The notes under the pieces were generated by a model, which made no database searches, was not told the DNA's origin, and saw nothing but the letters and a program-made list of their open reading frames with translations. Positions 8,177 to 17,682 of a stretch of 24,942 nt of DNA are shown piece after piece. The translations under genes were made by a program, and so were the position numbers. How positions within the stretch are numbered: position 1 is the first letter of the stretch; each line of letters begins with the position of its first letter. Origin of the DNA: a virus. The stretch covers positions 1 to 24,942 of the IMG/VR virus record IMGVR_UViG_3300034198_008807, one strand, 5' to 3'.

Positions 8177-11100
8177 ATGGCAGACCAGACAGTTCCCGAG
8201 GGAGCCGCGGTAAGCCCTACGAACGAGCAGGATGATTGGGGGCAAATCGACGCTATGCTGTCCGCGGGCAGCAATACGGATGTTGAACAGCTTCCAGCAC
8301 CACCGCCGTCGCTTACCCCGCAGGAGGACGAAGTCCTAAGCCGGGGTGTAGACTACTACACAGCCTCTCGTGAGGAGAGGCAGATAAAGAATACTGCGGA
8401 GCAGAAGCTCAAGCAGCTTGACGATTACACGAGGATGAACGCCGCCGCTGCACCATCGGATCCGTGGGGCGATCAGATTGAGCGGTCTGTACTCGGGTTC
8501 TCACCGAACGCTGTAGCACGCCGAGGAATAGAGACAGCCTTTCTCGAGCTTACCCGATCCGTTCAGGACATTGCCGACTCTACGGGCATCTCTGATGCAC
8601 TTGGGTTCGAGCAGGGCCGCGGCGCAGAAGCCATTCAGCAGTGGGCCGACAGCATTCCCAACGCCGGTCCAGGCGAGAAGGCTATGTCTGACATCTTCGC
8701 CTTTGTGGCGTCGTTTGCCGGGTACAGCAAGCTCCTGAAGGGGTTTGGTGTGGCAAGCAACGCGGTTCGCTGGGGTACGGCTGGCGGACTCGCAGATGCC
8801 TTCGGTCAGGATCCTTTCGCAGAGGGTATCGCAGACCTTCTCAAGGACGCTCAGATCCCCGGCATCAGCGACAGCGACTTCATTACGTGGCTGGCCAAGG
8901 ACGGAAATGAATACGACAACGTCTGGGAACAGCGGTTCAGAAACCTCGTTGAGGGAACCTTAGTCGGTGAAGCGGTTGGTGGAACGGCATACCTTGGTGG
9001 AAAGCTGTGGGGCGTGGTCAAGTCAATGCGGGATGCCCGCGTTGCCGCTCAGAAGGGCGACACAGCCGCCGCACAGGCCGCTATGGATGCCGCCACAGAA
9101 GAAGCTGATGCCTTTGCCAGGGATAGCGGTCAGGCATACTTTGACCCTGACAAGATGGCGTGGCAGCAGAACCTCTACCGTCAGCCAGACCTCACTGTTA
9201 AACAGGGTGACCCGTTCTACCAGAGGCGCATCGAGAGTGCGCCGTTGGAAGCAGAGTTTCAGGGTGCACCCAGAACGCAGCCTCTAGATGCTGAAATCAG
9301 CGTGGTGCTGCGGGACATTGACCTCAGCAAGAACGCGGAACTGACTCAGTGGCGAGATCCTCTACTGAAGCTACAGGCCAAAGAAGCCGCAATCACGGCT
9401 GAACTGGACGATGTGGCGTCGGGCGTCAAGAAGCTTGAGGCCGACGAGGCTGCTGCAAAACAGGCATCAGAGAAGGCCGCTGCAGAGGCTGCTGCAAAGG
9501 CTGAGAAGGCCGCTAAGGCAGAGGCTGAGAAGGCCAAGCTGGATGCCGAGAAGGCTCAGGTTGAGGCTGCTAACAAGGCTGAGAGGGAGGCTATTGAAGC
9601 CGCCAACAAAGCCGAGAAGGAAGCCGTCAAGGCCGCTAAGGAGGCAGAAGCTGCTGCCAGTGCTGTCAAGGCGTCAGCACCAAGTGAACCCGCAAAGCCC
9701 CTTACCGAGAAGCAAGCTGCTGCTGCAAAGGCACGCGAAGAGAAAGCTGCCGCTGCTGCCAAGGTTGCGAAGGAAAGGGAGGCTGCTGCCGCTGTCGCAA
9801 AGGCACAGAAAGACCGTGCCGTTGCAGCCGCCAAGGCCGAGAAGGAAAAGGCCATTGCCAAGGCCAAGGCCGATAAGGCTGCAGCACTTGCGAAAGTGGA
9901 AGCAGAGAAGGCACAGGCTGCAGCTAAGGAAGCCAGCGACAAGGCGGCTCAAGCCGCACAGGCTTCAAAGGAAGCGGCAGAACAACTGGGGTGGCGGCGA
10001 GAGGGTATATCCCTTCGGCAGACCGTACTCAGGAACGAGCTTGAGCAGATCAAGTCCAACATTGGTGGATACCCAAAGCCACCTGAAACCCCTGACACCC
10101 TCCCCGGTGTTGTTAAGCAGGGCGGTGTCGATCAGGTACAGGCTGAAAAGGTCCGCTTCAAGTACGTGTTTGGTGGCGAGCTTGAAAAGGCCAAGGCCCG
10201 CCTTGCGCGCGAGCGTGCAGCCGAGAAACCTCAGGGTGCAAAGGCCGAGAAATCTCAGGGTGCAAAGACCACTGAGCCGGCGGCTGGTACAGATGGGCGG
10301 GGCCTAGTTACCCCGACTGTCAGCACCACCGTCAGGAGGGGTGCTAGACCCGGCACGGAGCAGGCACTGAACAGCTTCGCATCTGCTGTAGGCAAGGGGG
10401 ATCCAGAGGCAGCTTTGGAGGCCTTTGGGCGTACCTTCAACCCCTTCCGCATGAACACCTCTGATGACGTGTCTGTCATCATAGGTCAGGCTGCAGACGC
10501 GCTGCGTCAGGCTGGCGTCAAGGTGGATCACAAGACCACTGAGGCGGCTATCCGCGACACTGCTCGGATTATGGGCAAGTCCCCAGCCAAGGTGATGGAG
10601 TCGATCGCTGCTCTCGCAAGTAACGTAGATGAAGCGCCGGCAATCCTTGTTGCAGCACGTAACATGATCAAGACACTCGGCAGGGACATCCACGATATCT
10701 CCAAGCAGATTGTCAGCAACAAGGCCGCGGGCAAGGACACCTCGGCTCTCCGGGAGCAGTTGCGGAAGCGCATGGCGCAGTTGGTGACCGCGTTGCCAGA
10801 TACCACAATGGTCAGGCACCGCACGGCTACCACCACCTGGTCTGGCAATATGCTGGCCGAGGAGACCACTCACGCAGAGCAGATCGCGTCACTCATCAAG
10901 CGGCTTGAGGGCGATGAGGATGGAGCCGTTGAGCTTATATCCCGTCTGTCCCCCGATCAGGCTGCAGAGGCTGCGAGGCGTATTGTCAAATCCTCAAGCT
11001 GGATGGATGCTCTGGTGCAGTGGCGCACAGGCGCGCTGCTGTATGGTCCACGGACTATGGTGACGAACCTGCTTGGTACTGGATTGTGGGCAGCTACAAA

Positions 11101-12859
11101 GCCGGGACTTCGCGTGCTTGGATCCATTGTCCTCGGGGACAAGACCACCCTCAAGGACAGCCTTCACCTGTACTCGGGCATGATGTCCTCTGTTGGTGAC
11201 TCGTGGCGCATGTCAAAGCGCGCCTTCATCGAGGACAAGTCGATCCTCGACATGGGCAACAAAACGAGCGAGGTCAACAACCGCGCATTCAGCGTTCTAG
11301 CTGAAGGCAAGGGAGATGCATTTCAGAAAACAGCCGCGTACATGGACGGCTTCTCTGGCTTCCCGATGAGGATGCTGACAGCGCAGGACGAACTCTTCAA
11401 GCAGATTGCATATCGGTCGTTTATCCACTCAAAGGGTACTCGGCTGGCAATGCAGAAGGTTGAGGACGGAACCCTGAAAGCTGCAGACGTTGATGACTTC
11501 GTCAAGAAGTTCGTGGACGACTCGTTCTCACCGGACGGGCAGTTTGTTGACATGGAGGGCATCCAGTATGCCCGCGAAAGCACGTTCACTCAGGATCTTG
11601 GCCCGATCGGTCAGGACTTCCAGAGGTTCGCGAACAAGCACCCTGCAATCAAGCTGATCTTCCCGTTCATCAGGACGCCGGCCAACCTTCTTTCTGAAGG
11701 GTTCCAGTTGACGCCAGGTCTGCAGTTCCTGTCATCGAGGTTCCGAAAGGATTTCTTCGGAGACGATATTCAGAGGCGAGCAGAGGCCGTAGGCAAGATG
11801 TCCTTCGGGGTAGCAGTCAGTGCTTCGGCACTGGTCTATGCGCTGTCTGGAAACGCAGTTGGCGCAGCCCCAATGGAGCCTGAAGCCAGAAAGAGGTTCG
11901 AGGAGTCTGGCCGCAAGGCATACTCGTTCTATGACACGATCTCTGATCGGTGGATCCAGTTCAACCGAATGGACCCATATGCGCTCCCTGTCGGCATTGC
12001 GGCTGACATTGTGTCTGCCTCTTCGTCAGAGGATTTCAACATCCTCGATGCGTTTCCGGCTATGGCGATCGCCATCGCTGGTAACATCAGGGACAAGAGC
12101 TACCTGACTGGCCTGTCTGACTTTATGAACCTCATTGGCGACGGTCTTTCGGGAGATGCGGACAGGCAGGAAAACCTGTTCTTCAAGACCGTTGGTCAGC
12201 AGGTTGGCACCCTTGTCCCGAACTTCGCTTCGCAGCTAAGTCCAGATGATTACGTGCGGGAGACCCGAACGATGATGGACGAGATCCTGCGCCGTATACC
12301 CGTCTTTGGAGATGCATCGCTTCCTCCAAAGCGTGACGCACTCGGCATTCCGGTGATGAAGGGTGATGGTTGGTTTCTTGGGCTTGAAACCCCCAATTGG
12401 CTATCACCAATGGCCGCGGCTCTGCCACCAGACTCCCCAGTAAGGGAGCAGTTGTTTGAGATGCAAGCCAGCATCCAGAAGCCGGCAAGCAAGATCGGCA
12501 ACCTTGATCTGCGTGACTTCACAAACGACAAGGGGCAGTCAGCGTATGATCGCTGGCTTGAGCTAACTGGAACCCTCAAGGATTCCAGCGGCAAGACCGT
12601 CCTCAAGCGACTGGAAGAGATTGTGCCGAAACTTCAGGAGAAGTACGGCAACATCCGGCCTCAGCGAGACGCTTCAGGCAACGAGTACAAATCACCCGCA
12701 CAAGAAGCGATTACTGCAATTGTAGGCAGATACCGCAACGCTGCGCGGGCGCAGATGTACAAGGAGTTCCCCGAGGTCTACTCGGCTATCAATCAGGAAA
12801 AGCGCAGGGCCTCAAGAGCCGGTCGCGCCAATGCAGCCACGCTGCTGCAGCAACAGTAA
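8177..12859 (+). CDS. large internal virion/ejection protein (T7 gp16-like, no SLT domain)
   Basis: 1560 residues against 1318 in T7 gp16. This position encodes the giant ejection protein that crosses the cell wall and inner membrane. Residues 1-110 are acidic and Pro-rich. Residues about 170-300 hold Gly/Ala hydrophobic stretches. Residues about 413-605 are a TolA-like Ala/Lys/Glu heptad-rich coiled coil. After residue 950 come mixed hydrophobic segments (WRTGALLYGPRTMVTNLLGT, near 955). T7 gp16 carries a lytic transglycosylase domain at its N-terminus. I see no ES catalytic motif or GLMQ-type signature here, so wall-degrading activity appears to be missing or elsewhere. AGGAG at 8166-8170 overlaps the gp15-like stop and sets ATG 8177. 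Confidence 0.82.
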   Translation: MADQTVPEGAAVSPTNEQDDWGQIDAMLSAGSNTDVEQLPAPPPSLTPQEDEVLSRGVDYYTASREERQIKNTAEQKLKQLDDYTRMNAAAAPSDPWGDQIERSVLGFSPNAVARRGIETAFLELTRSVQDIADSTGISDALGFEQGRGAEAIQQWADSIPNAGPGEKAMSDIFAFVASFAGYSKLLKGFGVASNAVRWGTAGGLADAFGQDPFAEGIADLLKDAQIPGISDSDFITWLAKDGNEYDNVWEQRFRNLVEGTLVGEAVGGTAYLGGKLWGVVKSMRDARVAAQKGDTAAAQAAMDAATEEADAFARDSGQAYFDPDKMAWQQNLYRQPDLTVKQGDPFYQRRIESAPLEAEFQGAPRTQPLDAEISVVLRDIDLSKNAELTQWRDPLLKLQAKEAAITAELDDVASGVKKLEADEAAAKQASEKAAAEAAAKAEKAAKAEAEKAKLDAEKAQVEAANKAEREAIEAANKAEKEAVKAAKEAEAAASAVKASAPSEPAKPLTEKQAAAAKAREEKAAAAAKVAKEREAAAAVAKAQKDRAVAAAKAEKEKAIAKAKADKAAALAKVEAEKAQAAAKEASDKAAQAAQASKEAAEQLGWRREGISLRQTVLRNELEQIKSNIGGYPKPPETPDTLPGVVKQGGVDQVQAEKVRFKYVFGGELEKAKARLARERAAEKPQGAKAEKSQGAKTTEPAAGTDGRGLVTPTVSTTVRRGARPGTEQALNSFASAVGKGDPEAALEAFGRTFNPFRMNTSDDVSVIIGQAADALRQAGVKVDHKTTEAAIRDTARIMGKSPAKVMESIAALASNVDEAPAILVAARNMIKTLGRDIHDISKQIVSNKAAGKDTSALREQLRKRMAQLVTALPDTTMVRHRTATTTWSGNMLAEETTHAEQIASLIKRLEGDEDGAVELISRLSPDQAAEAARRIVKSSSWMDALVQWRTGALLYGPRTMVTNLLGTGLWAATKPGLRVLGSIVLGDKTTLKDSLHLYSGMMSSVGDSWRMSKRAFIEDKSILDMGNKTSEVNNRAFSVLAEGKGDAFQKTAAYMDGFSGFPMRMLTAQDELFKQIAYRSFIHSKGTRLAMQKVEDGTLKAADVDDFVKKFVDDSFSPDGQFVDMEGIQYARESTFTQDLGPIGQDFQRFANKHPAIKLIFPFIRTPANLLSEGFQLTPGLQFLSSRFRKDFFGDDIQRRAEAVGKMSFGVAVSASALVYALSGNAVGAAPMEPEARKRFEESGRKAYSFYDTISDRWIQFNRMDPYALPVGIAADIVSASSSEDFNILDAFPAMAIAIAGNIRDKSYLTGLSDFMNLIGDGLSGDADRQENLFFKTVGQQVGTLVPNFASQLSPDDYVRETRTMMDEILRRIPVFGDASLPPKRDALGIPVMKGDGWFLGLETPNWLSPMAAALPPDSPVREQLFEMQASIQKPASKIGNLDLRDFTNDKGQSAYDRWLELTGTLKDSSGKTVLKRLEEIVPKLQEKYGNIRPQRDASGNEYKSPAQEAITAIVGRYRNAARAQMYKEFPEVYSAINQEKRRASRAGRANAATLLQQQ

Positions 12860-12862
12860 CTC

Positions 12863-12882
12863 GTGGGGGCTTAGTCCCCCAC
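12863..12882 (+). terminator. GC-rich hairpin between the gp16-like and fibre genes
   Basis: A 7-bp stem (12863-12869 with 12876-12882, five G-C pairs in a row) closes a six-base loop and starts four bases after the gp16-like stop. The downstream ACTTCATT is only weakly T-rich, so this may be a partial terminator or a 3'-end stabilising hairpin rather than a strong intrinsic terminator. The fibre gene's AGGAA (12892-12896) follows. Confidence 0.5.
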
Positions 12883-12901
12883 ACTTCATTCAGGAACAGA
12901 C

Positions 12902-15900
12902 ATGCCATACAGTTTCGCCCGCTACACGTCTGCGGGGAGCGCGGGGCCGTACACGGTTCCGTTCTCATACCGGCAGAGGAGCGATGTTCTGGTCTACGTA
13001 AACGGCGTATCCGTTCCGTTTACATGGCCCACCTCTTCAACCGTTACACTCAATTCCGCTCCTGTAGCTGGTGCCCTTGTTGAAATCCGACGAGAGACCA
13101 GTGAGGACGCGCGTCTTACACAATGGTCTTCGATCAACCAGATCGACGCAGACAACCTTGAAACGATGTCTGTGCAGTCGTTCAACCTTGCGCAAGAGGC
13201 AATCGACACCGCTCGAGACGCCAAGGCGAAGGCTCTCCGAGTAGCGGACAGGGAGGCGGACATTGGTCCTATCCCCAGTGCTACGGCTCGCGCCAACAGA
13301 TACCTGGGCTTCGATGCCAGCGGCAACATCACTCTCTATCAGGGTGAGCAGCTTGGTGGCACAATCGATCCAAACACCGCTCCGCGCGCGTCACAGTATG
13401 TGGTGATGACGGCAGATGCCACGCTGACGAACGAGCGTGTGCTTGCTGTCGGCACGGGCCTGTCTCTTACTGACGGCGGGGCAGGCGGCAGTGCAACCAT
13501 CGCTGTGCCGAACGACGGCATCACAAACACGCAGCTAAACAACATGGCGCAGAACACGCTCAAGGGGCGTGTTTCGACAGGCACCGGAGATCCAGAGGAT
13601 CTGACTGCTGCACAGGTAATCTCGCTTCTGACTGCAGCAGATGGCCCCGGCTCTCTGCTTGACGCTGACACGGTAGACGGCATTCAGGGATCTGCCATTG
13701 TTCAGAATACGCGGCAGGTTATTGCTGGTGCCGGCCTTGAGGGCGGCGGCTCACTGTCGGTTGACAGAACGCTGGGTATCAGCGGCGGCGGTGTTATCAA
13801 CACCATGCTGGCCAACATTCCGCAGAACACCATCAAGGGACGCATTTCACCCGGCGTGGGTTCTCCTGAAGACCTCACCGCGGGGCAGTTGATCACCATG
13901 CTGCAGATTGCAGATGGTGCAGGTTCTGGACTTGATGCTGACACTCTGGACGGCCTTCAGGGGTCCGCGTATCTGGCTGCTGTCCGTCAGGTGCAGACAG
14001 GGGCGGGCCTGACAGGGGGCGGCGACCTGACAGAGGATCGCACCATTGCTGTAGCCACAAACGGCATCACAAACACGCTGTTGGCACAGGTTGATACCGC
14101 CACGATAAAGGGCCGTTTTGCTGCTGGAACTGGCAACGTGCAGGATCTTACCCCGGCACAGGTTGTAAGCATCATTCATCAGGCGGACGGACCAGGCTCT
14201 CTGCTTGACGCCGACACCCTTGACGGGATTCAGGCCGCTGCGTTTGTGCAAACAACGAGAAGTATCAACACGACGGGTGCCCTGACAGGCGGCGGATCTC
14301 TTGCTGCTGATCTCACCCTCAGTATCAGCCCCGGCAGTGTCACTGACGCTATGCTGTCTCAGGTAAGCTCCGGTATCATTCGCGGTCGCGCATCCGCTGG
14401 TAGCGGCAACATCGAGAACCTGAGTGCGGCACAGGTCACTGCGCTGCTCAACAACATGGTCGGTGCCACGGCATTTACTGCAGGCACGAAGGGACTTGTT
14501 CCTGCGGCTGCAGCCGGTGAGCAGTCTCTGTTCCTGCGTGGCGACGGTACGTGGCAACCTGCAGCAGGTGGCGGTGGCGGCTCTGGTGCACCAATCGCCG
14601 GCAAGTACATCGCCTATGGCTCTGACACGGGCCTGTCTGACGAGCGTGTTCTGGCTGTCGAAGCGGGGGCACTGACGCTTACGGATGCTGGCGTAGGTGG
14701 TGGCAACATCACAATCGCAGTAGCAACCAACGGCATCACGAACGGCAAGCTTGCCACGATGACGGCGGGAACGATCAAGGGACGCAACACAGGCACGGGT
14801 TCACCGGAAGACCTGACGGCTACCCAAGTAACGGCCCTCCTCAATAATATGGTGGGTTCCAACGGCACCGTCGCTGGAACCAAGGGACTTGTTCCCGCAC
14901 CGGGGGCCACCGACAACACGCTTTACCTGCGTGGCGACGGTACGTGGGCGGCTCCATCTGGATCCGGCGCTCCGACAACGGCGACCTACGTCACCATCAC
15001 GACCGATGCCACACTGACGAACGAGCGAACCCTTGCTGCTGAAGCGGGCGTCCTCTCGCTCACGGATGCGGGTGCTGGTCTTGCGGCTACGCTCGGTGTT
15101 GCTGCCAACGGCATCTCCAATGCCAAGCTGCGGCAGGGTGCGGCACTGTCTGTCATTGGCAACGCAACAAACGCCACTGCAAACGTGGCAGACATTGCGG
15201 CTGCTACAGACGGACATGTGCTTCGCAGGTCTGGCACGGCTCTCGGCTTCGGCACCATCGCAACGGCTGGTATCGGCGACGATCAGGTGACCTACGCCAA
15301 GCTGCAGAACATGACCACGCAGCGTCTCATCGGGCGTACAACGGCAGCAGCCGGTGACCCAGAAGAACTGTCAGTCACAGCACCTCTGACCCTTGTGGCC
15401 GGCTCTGGAACGCTGAACTTCGACCAGACGGCAGCGATCGGAAACAACGCCCGCGTTGCTGTACTGAACAATGGTGCTGCTGTCGGCACACGGCGCGGAA
15501 TCAACCTGATCCCAGGATCCGGCGTAACATACTCTATCGCGGATGACTCTGCGAACGAGCGCGTCAACGTCACAATCAACTCGTCCGCAACAGGTGCGCC
15601 GGCTGGTGCAGCCTACTTAACACTTGCCCTTGATGGCACACTCACCAGCGAGCGTGTCCTTGCCGCAGGAACGGGAATATCCCTGACGGATGGTGGTGCA
15701 AATGGCAACGCCACCCTAGCGTTGAATGTCAACGGCCTCACCACTGCTGCAAGTTCAAGCTATTTGAACGACTTCGTAGCCATCCACAGCGCATCTGAAG
15801 GTGGTCCACGGAAACTGGCTCTTCAGAACATCAAGCCGACAGAAGCCATCGTTGTAGCTTGTTCTGACGAGAATACGGCTGGCATCACACTCAGCACGTC

Positions 15901-16216
15901 CGTGCCGAAGGTGAGATTCAGGATGCCGTATGCATTCACGCTTACGGACATCAAGGCATCGCTGAATGCCGCACAGGCATCGGGAGCAACACTGTTCACC
16001 GTAGACGTGCGAAAGAGTGGTTCAACTATCTTCACCACGCAAATGACCTTTGACAACACGGAAACAACTACCGTTACTGCGGTTACACCGCGTGTTCTCA
16101 CAGCAAACCCGACAACCTTCACTGCCGACGAGGAAGTCACGATCTTCGTGTCAAACAACACGGCAGGAAACGTCGCGGCTGGTCTCAAGGTCACTATGAT
16201 TGGGTCGAGGACGTAA
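12902..16216 (+). CDS. tail fibre protein with T7 gp17-like N-terminus and repeat shaft
   Basis: 1104 residues, twice the T7 fibre (553). Residues 1 to about 150 match the T7 fibre attachment domain: SAGPYTVPFSYRQRSDVLVY, then a VNGVxxPFTW segment and a helix with TMSVQSFNLAQEA. The shaft holds repeats with TNERVLA, LTDGG, (G/V)I(T/S)N..L, TIKGR..G.G.PEDLT..Q, LDADTLDG, TKGLVP and LRGDGTW. Repeat starts lie near 13517, 13792, 14062, 14336, 14729 and 15108. Residues about 984-1104 form a beta-rich end domain (VRFRMPYAFTLTDIKASLNA onward), of a type I recall at fibre ends in other podophages. It should bind the tail through its N-terminus and the receptor at the distal end. The stop overlaps the next ATG (TAATG). 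Confidence 0.92.
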   Translation: MPYSFARYTSAGSAGPYTVPFSYRQRSDVLVYVNGVSVPFTWPTSSTVTLNSAPVAGALVEIRRETSEDARLTQWSSINQIDADNLETMSVQSFNLAQEAIDTARDAKAKALRVADREADIGPIPSATARANRYLGFDASGNITLYQGEQLGGTIDPNTAPRASQYVVMTADATLTNERVLAVGTGLSLTDGGAGGSATIAVPNDGITNTQLNNMAQNTLKGRVSTGTGDPEDLTAAQVISLLTAADGPGSLLDADTVDGIQGSAIVQNTRQVIAGAGLEGGGSLSVDRTLGISGGGVINTMLANIPQNTIKGRISPGVGSPEDLTAGQLITMLQIADGAGSGLDADTLDGLQGSAYLAAVRQVQTGAGLTGGGDLTEDRTIAVATNGITNTLLAQVDTATIKGRFAAGTGNVQDLTPAQVVSIIHQADGPGSLLDADTLDGIQAAAFVQTTRSINTTGALTGGGSLAADLTLSISPGSVTDAMLSQVSSGIIRGRASAGSGNIENLSAAQVTALLNNMVGATAFTAGTKGLVPAAAAGEQSLFLRGDGTWQPAAGGGGGSGAPIAGKYIAYGSDTGLSDERVLAVEAGALTLTDAGVGGGNITIAVATNGITNGKLATMTAGTIKGRNTGTGSPEDLTATQVTALLNNMVGSNGTVAGTKGLVPAPGATDNTLYLRGDGTWAAPSGSGAPTTATYVTITTDATLTNERTLAAEAGVLSLTDAGAGLAATLGVAANGISNAKLRQGAALSVIGNATNATANVADIAAATDGHVLRRSGTALGFGTIATAGIGDDQVTYAKLQNMTTQRLIGRTTAAAGDPEELSVTAPLTLVAGSGTLNFDQTAAIGNNARVAVLNNGAAVGTRRGINLIPGSGVTYSIADDSANERVNVTINSSATGAPAGAAYLTLALDGTLTSERVLAAGTGISLTDGGANGNATLALNVNGLTTAASSSYLNDFVAIHSASEGGPRKLALQNIKPTEAIVVACSDENTAGITLSTSVPKVRFRMPYAFTLTDIKASLNAAQASGATLFTVDVRKSGSTIFTTQMTFDNTETTTVTAVTPRVLTANPTTFTADEEVTIFVSNNTAGNVAAGLKVTMIGSRT

Positions 16217-16821
16217 TGGCTGTTACCTTTATCAACTCGTTCTGGAGCGGGTTTACCCCTGTAACCAGAACATACAACTCTGGTTCCGGCACTGAAACGG
16301 TGCCTACGGGTGCAACACAGGTTCTCATCTCCGTCTGGGGCGGCGGGGCGAGCGGTCAAAGAACATTGGTTGTTGGATCGGCTGGTGGTGGTGGTGGCGG
16401 CTTCACTCAAAGACAAATTGCCGTCACAGGCGGCAACACAATGAGTTACGCTGTTGGCACAGGTGGGGCAGGAAGAACCACAAGCGGTGTGCAAAACCCC
16501 GGCAGCAACTCGACCGTGACCGGGACTGTTTCTGGTGGAAGCGTAAGTATGACAGGTGGAGGGGCTTCAGGCTTTTCAGGCGGAACAGCCTCTGGGGGAA
16601 CTACGAATGTGAGTGGCGTTGATGGGCAAAGTGGTGAGCTTAGTGCGTTCAACGGAGCTGGTGGAGCGGCTGGTGGAATTGCTGGTTTCATAGGAGGCAC
16701 TGGCGGATCTCAGGGAACAAACGGAATCCAGCCAGGAGGTGGAGGCGGCGGTGGCGATAACACAACCCCGATGAACTCTGGCGCTGGTGCGGCTGGCCGC
16801 ATCATCTTCACATACACATAG
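16216..16821 (+). CDS. glycine-rich protein, probable fibre tip or second receptor-binding protein
   Basis: 201 residues. After an N-terminal part (MAVTFINSFWSGF, TETVPTGATQVLISVWGGG) the sequence is dominated by Gly, Ser, Thr and Ala, with runs of six to seven Gly (positions 16385-16400 and 16736-16755). The C-terminus is GAAGRIIFTYT. Such glycine-rich domains, with polyglycine type II helix packing in phage S16 gp38, occur in adhesins at fibre ends. It is coupled to the fibre gene by TAATG, supporting a joint role in host recognition. It may alternatively be an independent virion protein. It has no signal peptide. Confidence 0.7.
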   Translation: MAVTFINSFWSGFTPVTRTYNSGSGTETVPTGATQVLISVWGGGASGQRTLVVGSAGGGGGGFTQRQIAVTGGNTMSYAVGTGGAGRTTSGVQNPGSNSTVTGTVSGGSVSMTGGGASGFSGGTASGGTTNVSGVDGQSGELSAFNGAGGAAGGIAGFIGGTGGSQGTNGIQPGGGGGGGDNTTPMNSGAGAAGRIIFTYT

Positions 16822-16832
16822 AGCACTTCAGA

Positions 16833-17090
16833 ATGGAATGGCTTTCTCCCGCCGTGGTCACTCTCGGGTTGTTCGTTGTCACCCAGTTTGCCTACCTGAC
16901 GTGGCAACTGGCACGACTGACACACACAGTGGCACATCACTCCCTGCAGCTTGAGGACATCAGGAGGCAGGAAATCCCGACATCGCTGGCAGTCCTTCGC
17001 GAGCAGTACACCTCACACAGGGAGGTCACTGCCGATATGCGCGAGCAGCTTATGCGAATTGAACATAAACTCGATGAAATGAGGAAATAA
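16833..17090 (+). CDS. small single-TM coiled-coil membrane protein, lysis cassette
   Basis: 85 residues. Residues about 5-27 (SPAVVTLGLFVVTQFAYLTW) form one membrane segment. The remaining 55 residues are charged and coiled-coil-like (VLREQYTSHREVTADMREQL, then MRIEHKLDEMRK). Position directly before a holin-like gene suggests a holin, antiholin or holin partner, but no family motif fixes this. No clear Shine-Dalgarno is seen before ATG 16833. The stop shares bases with the next start (TAATGG). Confidence 0.65.
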   Translation: MEWLSPAVVTLGLFVVTQFAYLTWQLARLTHTVAHHSLQLEDIRRQEIPTSLAVLREQYTSHREVTADMREQLMRIEHKLDEMRK

Positions 17091-17308
17091 TGGAAATCAT
17101 TTACAATACACTCGCCGCTATTAAAGGCTACCGCACCTACGTATCCGCGGGTGCAACAGTTCTGCTCGCCATCGCCTACACGTTCTTTACGTGGGACCTG
17201 GCTGGTGGGGCCGCGCTGATCGGCCTGTCAGCGCAAGCCGCGTCTCTCCGTGCTGCCATCAACGACTTCAAGAAGGGCGTTGATGAGAAGCTATTCGGCA
17301 CGGATTGA
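17090..17308 (+). CDS. putative holin
   Basis: 72 residues. A short N-terminus is followed by about 35 mostly hydrophobic residues (YVSAGATVLLAIAYTFFTWD, then LAGGAALIGLSAQAASL). These could form one long or two short membrane spans. The basic/acidic C-terminus is NDFKKGVDEKLF. T7's holin (gp17.5, 67 residues) sits at the same place, after the fibre and before terminase. Holins permeabilise the inner membrane at the timed end of infection. AGGAAA upstream and overlap with the preceding stop support the start. The neighbour at 16833 is an alternative holin. Confidence 0.7.
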   Translation: MEIIYNTLAAIKGYRTYVSAGATVLLAIAYTFFTWDLAGGAALIGLSAQAASLRAAINDFKKGVDEKLFGTD

Positions 17309-17682
17309 TGTCGTGGGTCAGCTTGAGGTGGGGGGCACTGCTCCTCACCTCAGCGGCCATCTTCCTTGCCGGATACAAGGTGGCCGAGTGGCGGAATGAT
17401 GCGGCAAGGCTTGCGGAGTACAAGGCGGCACTTCAGGCTCTGGAAGATGATCGCCGGCTTCAGGGTATGCAATCAAGAAACCTGATGCTGCAGAACCTGC
17501 AAAGCAGTGCGCTTTTCCGTCAGGAAGAAGCAAAAACCACAGTCCTCTATCAAAACACGATCAAGAAGGTAGTCAGGTATGTACCGAACAGTCGGAACTG
17601 CGATGTTCCTGCTGCTGCTATCGGGATGCGGAACGACATCGCCAGTTCATACTCAGGCATGTCTGCTGTCGGTTCCAAGTGA
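17308..17682 (+). CDS. inner-membrane spanin (Rz-like)
   Basis: 124 residues from ATG 17308, which overlaps the holin stop. A TTG three bases upstream is possible but less likely. Residues about 8-23 form a single N-terminal membrane anchor (WGALLLTSAAIFLAGY). A long periplasmic helix rich in Ala, Glu, Gln and Arg follows, and the C-terminal part has NCDVPAAAIGMRNDI, the usual Rz pattern (CxxPxxxxxxxND). It joins with the outer-membrane spanin to fuse the two membranes in the last step of lysis. The last 104 bases contain the start of the o-spanin gene in another frame, the classic Rz/Rz1 arrangement. Confidence 0.9.
   Translation: MSWVSLRWGALLLTSAAIFLAGYKVAEWRNDAARLAEYKAALQALEDDRRLQGMQSRNLMLQNLQSSALFRQEEAKTTVLYQNTIKKVVRYVPNSRNCDVPAAAIGMRNDIASSYSGMSAVGSK

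Noticed and set aside
9411-10307. 298-residue plus-strand frame within the gp16-like gene
   Set aside because: It arises from the repetitive Ala/Lys/Glu-coding DNA read in another frame (Arg/Leu/Pro-rich product); no start signal is seen.
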